A stretch of DNA of 9,146 nt from Holophagaceae bacterium (lineage in GTDB: Bacteria; Acidobacteriota; Holophagae; Holophagales; Holophagaceae): the NCBI GenBank assembly GCA_003158505.1, contig PMJK01000073.1, positions 609-9,754 of the forward strand, given 5' to 3'. This document shows, piece by piece, positions 1 to 6,130 of the stretch. Numbering within the stretch: the stretch's first letter is position 1; every line of letters starts with the position of its first letter. The notes below the pieces were generated by a model. The model did not search any database and had not been told where the DNA came from. It was given only the letters and a program-made list of their open reading frames with translations. A program made the translations under genes and the position numbers.

Positions 1-763
1 CCAGCTCCACCACCGCGGCGTGCAGCTGGTTGGTGTCGAACTGGGGCGCGGTGCAGCCCTCCAGGTAGCTCACGCTGGCGCCCTCTTCGGCCACGATGAG
101 GGTGCGTTCGAACTGGCCCGACTCCTTGTTGTTGATGCGGAAGTAGGTGCTCAGGTCCATGGGGCAGGCGACGCCCTTGGGAATGAACACGAAGCTGCCG
201 TCAGTGAACACGGCACTGTTGAGGGCCGCGTAGAAGTTGTCCGCGGCGGGGACCACGCTGCCGAGGTACTTCCTGATCAGGTCGGGGTGTTCCTTCACGG
301 CCTCGCTGAAGCTGCAGAAGATGATGCCGACAGTGGCCAGTTTCGCCTTGTAGGTGGTGGTCACGCTCACGGAGTCGAAGACCACGTCCACGGCCACGCC
401 CGCCAGGGCCGCCTGCTCGTTGATGGGCACACCCAGCTTCTCGAAGGTGCGCTTGAGCTCCGGGTCCACCTCGTCCATGGACGCGTACTTGGGCGTCTTG
501 GACCGGGGCGCGCTGTAGTAGACGATCTTCTGGAAGTCAGGCCTGGCGTAATGCACATTGGCCCATTCGGGCTCGGTCATGGTCAGCCAGTGACGGTAGG
601 CCTTGAGGCGGAATTCAAGCAGCCACTCAGGTTCGCCTTTCTTGGCCGAAATGAACCGGATCACATCCTCATTCAGCCCGGGCGCGACACTGTCTGCCTC
701 GATGTCCGTCACGAAGCCGTACTTGTATTCCTGGCTGGTGACCCCATTCAAGGCGGTGCTCAT
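1..763 (-). CDS. sufB: Fe-S cluster assembly protein SufB, N-terminal 254 residues (3' end beyond window)
   Basis: SufB is the scaffold subunit of the cytosolic SufBCD complex, which builds Fe-S clusters with the SufC ATPase. The frame is open from 763 to the window edge and gives 254 residues; family members are usually about 470-490, so roughly half is present. Recognisable SufB stretches include the N-terminal region with KYGF, the segment KKGEPEWLLEFRLKAY (about residues 41-56), WANVHYARPDFQ, YYSAPR, FIPKGVACP and YLEGCTAPQFDTNQLHAAVVE. The cysteine in EGCTAP is residue 237 and appears to match the functionally important Cys254 of E. coli SufB. Two in-frame ATGs lie 6 bases apart (769 and 763). 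An AGGAG at 770-774 abuts the first but sits 6 bases before the second, so 763 is the better start. Regulation is probably through the IscR-like site just upstream. The remaining suf genes would lie beyond base 1. Confidence 0.95.
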   Translation of the reverse strand, partial: MSTALNGVTSQEYKYGFVTDIEADSVAPGLNEDVIRFISAKKGEPEWLLEFRLKAYRHWLTMTEPEWANVHYARPDFQKIVYYSAPRSKTPKYASMDEVDPELKRTFEKLGVPINEQAALAGVAVDVVFDSVSVTTTYKAKLATVGIIFCSFSEAVKEHPDLIRKYLGSVVPAADNFYAALNSAVFTDGSFVFIPKGVACPMDLSTYFRINNKESGQFERTLIVAEEGASVSYLEGCTAPQFDTNQLHAAVVEL

Positions 764-780
764 GGTCATCTCCTGAGTCC

Positions 781-808
781 ATTCTCTAATCTCGACCAAA
801 ATTGTCAA
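781..808 (-). promoter_or_regulatory. sufB promoter, -35 TTGACA and -10 GAGAAT
   Basis: On the minus strand a perfect TTGACA (803-808) is followed after 16 bases by GAGAAT (781-786), four of six matches to the -10 consensus. The predicted start would leave a leader of only about 10 bases that just contains the AGGAG, which is unusually short. Transcription may therefore start slightly differently. The -35 box is embedded in the IscR-like operator. Confidence 0.45.
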
Positions 809-812
809 CTTA
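788..812 (-). promoter_or_regulatory. IscR/Rrf2-type operator upstream of sufB (type-1-like)
   Basis: Read on the minus strand, 791-809 is GTTGAC, seven bases AATTTTG, then GTCGAG. This is an imperfect inverted repeat with the same half-sites (SYYGAC and GTCRRS), the same 7-base spacer and the same A/T-rich centre as the E. coli IscR type-1 consensus; the centre departs from it only at its first and last bases. The flanking bases are also A/T-rich. It lies 28-46 bases upstream of the sufB start and overlaps the best -35 box, which fits repression by a [2Fe-2S] Rrf2-family regulator. The match was made by eye from the remembered consensus, and no regulator gene lies in the window. Confidence 0.6.
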
Positions 813-815
813 ATT

Positions 816-837
816 AAGCATGCCCGGGGTCATGCTT
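816..837 (-). terminator. weak stem-loop at the end of the TPR gene
   Basis: On the minus strand AAGCATG (831-837) and CATGCTT (816-822) form a perfect 7-bp stem around an 8-base loop ACCCCGGG. The A/T-rich AATTAAGTT follows. The TGA stop of the upstream TPR gene (830-832) lies partly inside it. There is no continuous T tract, so it is at best a weak intrinsic terminator separating that gene from the sufB promoter. The adjoining CTTAATTAAG (809-818) is a perfect 10-base palindrome that overlaps this hairpin. Confidence 0.4.
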
Positions 838-2683
838 TCACACCCTCTTCCAGTTCCTTCAGGAGGCCCCGGATCTGGATCTTGACGCCCTTGGCCTGGC
901 TTTCGTTGAGGTCGCCAGCCTCTGCTTCCAGTCCAGCCTTGAGCAGGGCAGTGGCCTGCTCCCGTTCGCCCAGACCCGCCAAGGCAGCGCCCAGCTGGAA
1001 GTGATTGATGAGGGTGGGCTCCTTTTCCAGGAGGGGATCCAGGAGGTCCAACACCTCCTGGTGGTGCTTGAGGGCCAGCAAGTACTGCCCAAGCAGCGTC
1101 CTGGCCCGGGGTTCCAGGCCCGGCAAGGGGTGGGCGTGGAGGCGGCGGGCCTCGTCCAGGTCCTGTTCTGTGACCTGGCCGTTCATTAGGCGGTAGGCCA
1201 GGCGCATGAGGGCCGCCTCCCAGGCGCCCGTGCTCTTGGGATGGCGGGTGAGATAGGCGTCGAGGGCCAGGGTGATCTCGGAATCGCGTTTCCGTTCCAT
1301 GAGGTGCTCGAGGATGAGGCGCAGGGCCAGGAAACAGAGCCTGGGATGGCGGTCCGAGCAGGCGAATTCCAGGGCGGCCTTGATCCGCTTCTCGGGATCC
1401 TTCAGGAAGGCCAGGCGCAGATCGAGCCACTCAGAGCGCTGGCTCCGCCCCTTCCGGCGCACGCGCTTGAGCAGGACTTCCGCTCCTTCAGTCTGGTTCT
1501 CGTCCAGGAGGGCTTCGACTTCGTCCAGCATCAGCTGGGTTCCGGCCTTGCCATCCCGGGCATCTCTCAGCTGGGGATGATTCTCTGCGTCCACCATGAG
1601 CAGGAGGTGGGGATCCCCGGGGTTCTGCAGGAGCAGTTCCTGGAGGATGGCAAAGGCCTTGGGCCGCTCTCCCTGCAAGAGGTAGGCCTCGGCCAGGGCC
1701 TCCCGCACGTTCAGGTCGCCGGGCAAGTAGGCGCTGGCCTCCTTGAGGGCGGGCACGGCCATGGTGCTCTCGCCCCGGGCCAGATGGACCTGCCCCAGCA
1801 GCAGCAGGGTCTCCCCATCCTTGCGTCGGGCCACGGCCTCCTGGGCGGCCTCCAGGGCGCCCTGCATGTCGTCCTGATCGAGGAGCAGTTCCGCGAGCAT
1901 CATGCGGGGCTCGGGGTCTTCCGGGCGCAGATCCGCTGCCTGGTGGAGGGCCTCGATGGCCTGGTCCGCATGCTCGGGCAGCTCCTGGAGCAGCTTGCCC
2001 AGCAGCATCCAGGCTTCGAAGTGGCGAGGGCTCAGGCCCACGACCTTCCGGGCGAGGACCTCGGCCTCCTCGAAATTCTGGGAGGCTTCGTGGAGCGAGG
2101 CGGCCGTGAAGAGGAGTTCATAGTTCTTTGGATCCAGCGGCAGGGCTTGACCCAGGCGCTGGGCCGCACCGGGCAGATCGGCGGCTTCCAGCAGGGCCGT
2201 AGTTTCCAGCAGGGCCCGCTTGAGCTGGGACATGGATTTGGGGCGGGCGATGGGCAGGATGCGGGCCCGGTAGCGGGTGAACAGCTCCCGGGCACTGATG
2301 AGGTGCAGGTTCTCCTCGACCAGGTTCTCCCAGCGTTCAGAGAAGGCGTGGGCGTCCAGCTGGCGGTTGTGCTCCATCTCCTGCACCAGGGCCATGAGGC
2401 CGTTGCGCAGCATCACCTCGCTGCGTTCCAGCTTGCCCAGCTGGTCGGAGACGGTCTCCAGGTAGGTCTCGACCCGTCGGAGGGTCTCTTCGAGCCCGGT
2501 AATGCGCTCCAGCAGGTGTTCTTCCAGGTCCTCGCCGCCGTCGGTATCCTCGGGTTCGTCCTCCCAGGTCTGGTCTCCGGGGAGAATGAGCAGGCGGGTG
2601 CCGCACTTAAGACAGGTCTCCCGTTCCCCGGGATTCCAGGCGAGGCAGTTCTGGCAATAGGAACCCGGCAGATCGTTGGCCAT
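830..2683 (-). CDS. zinc-ribbon, coiled-coil, TPR-repeat protein of unknown function
   Basis: The product is 617 residues from the ATG at 2683. An N-terminal zinc ribbon has two CxxC knuckles (C10/C13 and C24/C27). An acidic linker follows (about 39-55), then a heptad-like charged helix (about 50-115) probably forming a coiled coil. Many TPR-like helical pairs run from about 150 to 365 (for example LGQALPLDPKNYELL, ALHQAADLRPEDPEPRMMLAELL, ALKEASAYLPGDLNVREALAEAYL), with a more diverged helical repeat region to the C-terminus. No signal peptide or membrane segment is visible, so it is probably a cytosolic scaffold. A GTG two codons earlier (2689) is possible. Neither start has a Shine-Dalgarno sequence, and a CATAAC -10-like box ends 15 bases before the ATG, so a leaderless or very short-leader mRNA is plausible. 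I do not recognise a specific function. It is divergent from another TPR gene and lies directly upstream of sufB on the same strand. Confidence 0.85.
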   Translation of the reverse strand: MANDLPGSYCQNCLAWNPGERETCLKCGTRLLILPGDQTWEDEPEDTDGGEDLEEHLLERITGLEETLRRVETYLETVSDQLGKLERSEVMLRNGLMALVQEMEHNRQLDAHAFSERWENLVEENLHLISARELFTRYRARILPIARPKSMSQLKRALLETTALLEAADLPGAAQRLGQALPLDPKNYELLFTAASLHEASQNFEEAEVLARKVVGLSPRHFEAWMLLGKLLQELPEHADQAIEALHQAADLRPEDPEPRMMLAELLLDQDDMQGALEAAQEAVARRKDGETLLLLGQVHLARGESTMAVPALKEASAYLPGDLNVREALAEAYLLQGERPKAFAILQELLLQNPGDPHLLLMVDAENHPQLRDARDGKAGTQLMLDEVEALLDENQTEGAEVLLKRVRRKGRSQRSEWLDLRLAFLKDPEKRIKAALEFACSDRHPRLCFLALRLILEHLMERKRDSEITLALDAYLTRHPKSTGAWEAALMRLAYRLMNGQVTEQDLDEARRLHAHPLPGLEPRARTLLGQYLLALKHHQEVLDLLDPLLEKEPTLINHFQLGAALAGLGEREQATALLKAGLEAEAGDLNESQAKGVKIQIRGLLKELEEGVKA

Positions 2684-2755
2684 GGTCACAGTTTAGGGGT
2701 TATGGTGGTCGCCGAGGCCTGAAGGTTTTATCCTGATGGCGTCGAGGCGCACCCC
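2684..2755. promoter_or_regulatory. divergent promoter region between two TPR genes
   Basis: These 72 bases must hold promoters for both directions. Leftward, CATAAC (2699-2704, minus strand) resembles a -10 box a few bases from the start. Rightward, TATCCT (2729-2734) resembles a -10 box with a GAGG (2744-2747) placed 8 bases before the ATG at 2756. No convincing -35 box was found for either, so the assignments are tentative. Confidence 0.35.
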
Positions 2756-3277
2756 ATGAGCGACGAGCAGGAAAAACAGGACAAGCGCCAGGAGGCCATG
2801 GAGTGGGTGGGGAAGGCCTACCAACTCCAGATGAAGGGCGAGTTGCAGAAGGCCATCGGCCTCTATACCAAGTCCATCGAGATCTGCCCCACGGCGGAGG
2901 CTTACACTTTCCGCGGCTGGACGCGTTCCTTCGAGAAGGACTACGCCGCGGCCATCGAGGATTGCCACCACGCCATCGACCTAGATCCCGAGTTCGGGAA
3001 CCCCTACAACGACATCGGCGCCTACTACGTGGAGCAGGACGAGCCGGACGAGGCCATTCCCTGGCTGCGCATGGCCCTGAAGGCCAAGCGGTATGAGAGC
3101 TATTGCTTCCCCCAATTCAACCTGGGCCGCGTCTATGAGGCCAAGGGCCAACTGGACAAGGCGCTGGAGCACTACCGCCAGGCCCTGGAGGAGAACCCCA
3201 AATACGTCTTGGCCGCCAAGGCCGTGGATCGCATCAAGACCAAGCTCATGGCGCGCAATCCCGAGGCGATCAGCTGA
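2756..3277 (+). CDS. small tetratricopeptide-repeat protein
   Basis: This 173-residue soluble protein is made almost entirely of TPR units. There are about four: residues ~16-48 (ending KSIEICP), ~49-81 (ending HAIDLDPEF), ~82-115 (AYYVEQDEPDEAIPWLRMAL) and ~118-151 (NLGRVYEAKGQLDKALEHYRQALEENP). A charged, lysine/glutamine-rich N-terminus precedes them. No signal peptide or catalytic domain is seen, so it is presumably a protein-interaction adaptor. The ATG has GAGG 8 bases upstream. The stop is followed after 11 bases by the HIT-hydrolase start, so the two genes are very probably co-transcribed and share the terminator at 3721-3750. The partner is unknown. Confidence 0.9.
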   Translation: MSDEQEKQDKRQEAMEWVGKAYQLQMKGELQKAIGLYTKSIEICPTAEAYTFRGWTRSFEKDYAAAIEDCHHAIDLDPEFGNPYNDIGAYYVEQDEPDEAIPWLRMALKAKRYESYCFPQFNLGRVYEAKGQLDKALEHYRQALEENPKYVLAAKAVDRIKTKLMARNPEAIS

Positions 3278-3288
3278 GTGGGAGCTTC

Positions 3289-3726
3289 ATGAACGAATCG
3301 GTTTCCTCGGAATCCCGGGACTGCCGCTTCTGCACCTCCATCGCGAGCCGCGTCATCGCCTCCAATGCCCTGGCCGTCGCCATCAGGGATGCCTTCCCGG
3401 TCACGCCCCTGCACTCACTGGTGATTCCCCGCCGCCATGTCGCGGATTACTTCGGGCTCTCGGCCGAGGAACGGGAGGCCTGTGCGGAGCTTTTGCATCG
3501 GCTTCGAAAGGACATCATAGAGGAGGATCCCAGTGTGGCTGGGTTCAACATCGGGATGAACTTGGGCGAGGTGGCCGGGCAGACCATCTTCCACAGCCAC
3601 ATCCATCTCATTCCGAGGCGGAAGGGCGATACAGAAAACCCCCGGGGGGGTGTGCGGCTGGTGGTTCCCGGGGGGCACCGCATGCTGGACGTGTGTCCCT
3701 TCAGCAAGGACGGCGAACAGCCATGA
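3289..3726 (+). CDS. HIT-family nucleotide hydrolase (histidine triad protein)
   Basis: This 145-residue protein carries the histidine triad HxHxH at H102/H104/H106 in FHSHIHLIPR. It is preceded by the family's conserved GFNIGMNLGEVAGQT (residues 85-99). The middle histidine (H104) is the expected nucleophile for cleaving nucleoside phosphoramidates or dinucleoside polyphosphates. The following NPRGGVRLVVP is typical of bacterial Ap4A-hydrolase-like HIT proteins. An N-terminal CRFC (C12/C15) plus H42/H50 could form the small zinc site seen in some HIT proteins, which is an inference. The start is supported by GGGAG 5 bases upstream of the ATG. It is the second gene after the small TPR gene. 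The C5G7 run at 3639-3650 does not disturb the frame, since GGVR is conserved across it. The exact substrate cannot be read from the sequence. Confidence 0.92.
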   Translation: MNESVSSESRDCRFCTSIASRVIASNALAVAIRDAFPVTPLHSLVIPRRHVADYFGLSAEEREACAELLHRLRKDIIEEDPSVAGFNIGMNLGEVAGQTIFHSHIHLIPRRKGDTENPRGGVRLVVPGGHRMLDVCPFSKDGEQP

Positions 3727-3750
3727 TCCCCGGGATGATCAGGTTTTTTT
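3721..3750 (+). terminator. intrinsic terminator of the TPR-HIT operon
   Basis: CC-A-TGATC (3721-3728) pairs with GATCA-GG (3737-3743), with one bulged A and a CCCGGGAT loop, and is followed by seven T residues (3744-3750). This is the classic layout for the plus strand. Both the HIT stop codon (3724-3726) and the convergent larA stop codon (3739-3741, minus) lie inside the hairpin. The minus-strand side has no T tract, so it should terminate rightward transcription only. Confidence 0.75.
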
Positions 3751-5007
3751 GACGTAGGGGATGGTCAGGGGTCCATAGGGGAGGACTGCCACCCGGGCCC
3801 TGGGCCCATGGCGCTCCAGCATTTCGTTCAGGGTTTTCGCGGGGTCGGCGCTGGGCTTGAACTTCGCCTTGCGGACTGTATCCTCGTCCAGCAACGAATA
3901 CAGGTAGCAGTCCGCCTTGAGCTGAATGATCGCCTGGACCTGGACCTGCCACTGATCGAACATGCTGAAGGACGGATCACTGATCATGTCCAGCAGTTCT
4001 TGGGGCGTGTCGCGCATCTGGAGGATCTTGGCGTAGTTGCCGTGGTTGGGTACCCCGTCGCAGCATTCGGACGTGCTGAGGATCACGCCTCCTTTCTTGA
4101 CGATGAGGGCCGCGGCGCTCATGCCCTTGACCGTCTGGTAGAGATTCTGATCCAGCGGATAGCCCGAGTTGGTGGTGATCACGATGTCGAAGGGCTGATC
4201 CACGGCGTACATCGCGCTCTCTTTGACGAACTCGCAGCCGATCCGGTGGGCCTGGATGACGTCCCCGGCGAAGACATTCGTGATGTCCTTTTCGCCGTTC
4301 AGGGTCACGTTCAGCATGAAATCGGGCCTCGCCATCAGGCAGTTCTGGGTCGCCGAATCCTGCAGGATGTTCCCTTCCAGAAGTCCCCAGGTGCTGTTGG
4401 GATGGCCGATCATTTCGGCGTTGTGGAAATCCAGGATGGTCTTGATGCCCGCGATGCCGGGCTGGATGCCCTTCGGTCCCCCCGAGAAGCCGGCGAAGAA
4501 ATGCGGCTCGATGAAGCCAGTCACGATCTTGAAGTCCGACTCGACATAGGTCTTGTTGAAGTACACCTCGGATCCGTAGGTGTTGCGGCCGACGTGGATC
4601 AGCTTGCTGTCGTCGAAGGCGTCGTGGTTTTCGATCTCGATGGTGTCGACGATCTCCTGGCCCAGCATCTGGATCAACTCCTCCCGCATGTTGGCGCGAT
4701 GGCTGCCGAGGCCGTTGATGATCACGAAATTTTTCTTCGGGATGTGGGCCAGTTCCTGCAGCAGCCAGGGCACCAGCTTGTGGTTGGGCGTCGGCCTCGT
4801 GATATCCGAGATGACGATGGAAACCCGGTCTGTGGCCTTGACCATGTCCTTCAGCGGAGGGGTGCCGATGGGACTGCGCAGGGCGGCGACGACCGCTCCG
4901 AATTCGTCGGCGAGTCCTGCCAGGTGCCGGGGTTCGATGACCTGGGCATCATCGGGCACGGACATGTTAAAGCCTGTCTTGCCGTAGGCCAGCTGGACCG
5001 TCTTCAT
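3739..5007 (-). CDS. larA: LarA-family nickel-pincer 2-hydroxyacid racemase/epimerase
   Basis: LarA enzymes invert the hydroxyl-bearing carbon of 2-hydroxyacids using a nickel-pincer nucleotide (NPN). This 422-residue protein has nearly the family's usual length (about 424). The key residues are present: DITRP (R71); catalytic-base histidines H103 (GSHR) and H169 (EPHFFAGFSGG); K179 (GGPK), which in Lactiplantibacillus LarA tethers the cofactor; H195 (DFHN), the axial nickel ligand; and K294 in GYPLDQNLYQTVKGM. They line up with H108, H174, K184, H200 and K298 of the Lactiplantibacillus enzyme at offsets of 4-5. The start has AAGGA 6 bases upstream. It is the last gene of a probable operon, 12 bases after the DUF1893 stop. 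The larB, larC and larE cofactor genes are not in the window and would be needed elsewhere. Lactate is only one possible substrate, because the family also includes malate, phenyllactate and sugar-acid enzymes. Confidence 0.9.
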   Translation of the reverse strand: MKTVQLAYGKTGFNMSVPDDAQVIEPRHLAGLADEFGAVVAALRSPIGTPPLKDMVKATDRVSIVISDITRPTPNHKLVPWLLQELAHIPKKNFVIINGLGSHRANMREELIQMLGQEIVDTIEIENHDAFDDSKLIHVGRNTYGSEVYFNKTYVESDFKIVTGFIEPHFFAGFSGGPKGIQPGIAGIKTILDFHNAEMIGHPNSTWGLLEGNILQDSATQNCLMARPDFMLNVTLNGEKDITNVFAGDVIQAHRIGCEFVKESAMYAVDQPFDIVITTNSGYPLDQNLYQTVKGMSAAALIVKKGGVILSTSECCDGVPNHGNYAKILQMRDTPQELLDMISDPSFSMFDQWQVQVQAIIQLKADCYLYSLLDEDTVRKAKFKPSADPAKTLNEMLERHGPRARVAVLPYGPLTIPYVKKT

Positions 5008-5019
5008 GGTGTTCCTTTC

Positions 5020-5445
5020 CTACTGAATGACCGCGTGAGAATGGGACCTGCGTTCCTGGAGCAGGGACCAGGCGGCTTCCAGGTCCAGGGTCTCGGCGAG
5101 CAGATCCTCCGTGGCGCAGGTCACCCTGTCCACCAGTTCGCCGCAATGGTACCGGATGCCGTGTCGCGCCAGGATCGGGATGGCCCGGCGGCTGAGGATC
5201 AGCGTATGGAGCTCTGGGATGCCCAACCGGGCCACCAGGAAGGCCGCGGCCCGCCCGGTGATGCGGTCCACCAGGCGAGTCCGGGCGGGATCCTGGCCAC
5301 TCTGGGCGAAAAAGGCCTCCAAGTCGAACAGGGGGTGCAGCCAGTGTCTTTCGCTGGAGAAGAGCACCTCGTCCCCGTTGAACAGCCGTAGCGTCAGGGG
5401 CGCCGGAAGGTGCAGCCCCGGATCCAGGACGGGTTCATCCCACAC
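5020..5445 (-). CDS. DUF1893 (TM1506-like) protein
   Basis: This 141-residue protein resembles the DUF1893 family, whose Thermotoga member TM1506 has a cytidine-deaminase-like fold. The typical order is present: a β-strand with LRLFNGDEVLFSS (about 18-31), PLFDLEAFF, LVDRITGRAAAFLVARLG (58-75, matching the family's 'DKVVGKAAALL' region), LILSRRAIPILARHGIRYHCGELVDRV (82-108) and TCATEDL (109-115), where relatives have a C-P-x-E-like motif. No complete deaminase zinc site (HxE plus PCxxC) is visible, so catalysis is doubtful. The GTG start at 5445 overlaps the S-component gene by 11 bases and lacks a clear ribosome site, which implies translational coupling. The stop is 12 bases before larA. 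The family has no established function, and its position between a transporter subunit and a racemase suggests an accessory or sensing role. Confidence 0.75.
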   Translation of the reverse strand: MWDEPVLDPGLHLPAPLTLRLFNGDEVLFSSERHWLHPLFDLEAFFAQSGQDPARTRLVDRITGRAAAFLVARLGIPELHTLILSRRAIPILARHGIRYHCGELVDRVTCATEDLLAETLDLEAAWSLLQERRSHSHAVIQ

Positions 5446-5986
5446 GGGTGGGGCGCTGGGAAGGAAGGTGGCGTCCCATGAACCAGAGCAGCCCGAAGCC
5501 TCCGAAGATCTGGAAGAGGAGGCCAGGAAGGCGCAGCTCGAGGGTGGCGAGCACGGGATTCACACCGGATTGCAGAAGCTGGGGCAACAGGATCAGCGCC
5601 TGGTGCAGAAGCACCACCAGGGCCAGGATCGGAAGGGACAGCTTGCGGCGGTGGGCGGCGGCGACCGAGGCCAGGGCGCCCAGCAGGGCGGATTGCACCA
5701 TGATCGACTGCAGAGCTGGAACGGGTGGCATCCCCGTCAGGACATGGTTGGCGAGGGGGGAAAGGAGGCCCGTCAGGAGGCCCGCCATCATGCCGAAGCG
5801 CCAACCGGCGATGAGGGTGAAGAAGAAGATCGGCAGGAAGATCCTGCCCCCGTCCGGGACCCGGTGGACCGCGTAGGGCAAGAGGAGATTACCCAGCACC
5901 ATGGCGGAAGTGGCGAGGTACAACCGCACATCCCCCAGGCTGAGAGGCTGCTGGATGGCCACTGGGTTCGCGCCGGACTGGGGCAT
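5435..5986 (-). CDS. ECF-transporter-type substrate-binding (S) membrane subunit, substrate unknown
   Basis: This 183-residue protein has about six hydrophobic segments (roughly 22-42, 48-62, 66-86, 91-111, 117-138 and 150-171). That is the size and topology of S components that capture vitamins, metals or small metabolites for energy-coupling-factor transporters. Characteristic stretches are GGRIFLPIFFFTLIAGWRFG (47-65) followed by GLLTGLLSPLANHVLTGMPP (69-88). The second, with its small/hydrophobic pattern and LSPLxNHxLTGMPP, is shared by a recurring S-component group. No CbiM-like N-terminus is present, so a nickel or cobalt role is not supported by sequence. The start is the ATG at 5986, with GGGAG 5 bases upstream; a GTG at 6010 is in frame but less likely. 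EcfA, EcfA' and EcfT are not in the window. It is the first gene of the operon with DUF1893 and larA. A weak TAGGAT -10-like box lies at 6023-6028. Confidence 0.72.
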   Translation of the reverse strand: MPQSGANPVAIQQPLSLGDVRLYLATSAMVLGNLLLPYAVHRVPDGGRIFLPIFFFTLIAGWRFGMMAGLLTGLLSPLANHVLTGMPPVPALQSIMVQSALLGALASVAAAHRRKLSLPILALVVLLHQALILLPQLLQSGVNPVLATLELRLPGLLFQIFGGFGLLWFMGRHLPSQRPTRVG

Positions 5987-6064
5987 AGGAACTCCCGAAA
6001 AGGAAGGCACTGGAACCCGACGATCCTACCACCCGCTTGCGGCTGAAGCTCCGGGAAGCATTCG

Positions 6065-6101
6065 GGCGGTCCCACCCCGCTCATACCGGGCTGGGACCGC
6101 C
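6065..6101 (-). terminator. strong stem-loop after the M13 peptidase gene, probable terminator without T tract
   Basis: GGCGGTCCCA (6065-6074) and TGGGACCGCC (6092-6101) form a perfect 10-bp stem. After a single C/C mismatch it is extended by CCCG (6076-6079) and CGGG (6087-6090), leaving a 7-base loop. It lies 30 bases beyond the peptidase stop and about 80 bases before the S-component start, where a terminator is expected. No run of T follows on either strand, so it might instead stabilise the 3' end of the mRNA. Confidence 0.5.
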
Positions 6102-6130
6102 AGAAATCCAGGTTGTGGCCCCGGAAAGGC

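Noticed and set aside
20..817. Plus-strand open frame of 265 codons
   Set aside because: It is antisense to sufB, which is unmistakable on the minus strand.
1241..2722. Long plus-strand open frame of 493 codons
   Set aside because: It is antisense to the zinc-ribbon/TPR gene and its composition (Gly/Gln/Leu/His-rich, no domain) is that of a frame mirrored from a GC-rich coding strand. The minus-strand protein has clear TPR and CxxC motifs.
3639..3650. C5G7 run in the HIT gene as a possible frameshift site
   Set aside because: The frame reads the conserved NPRGGVR across the run and ends normally, so no frameshift is needed.
3808..5391. Plus-strand open frame of 527 codons
   Set aside because: It is antisense to larA and DUF1893, both of which carry family motifs. 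The mirrored frame spans two genes and the gap between them and resembles no protein family.
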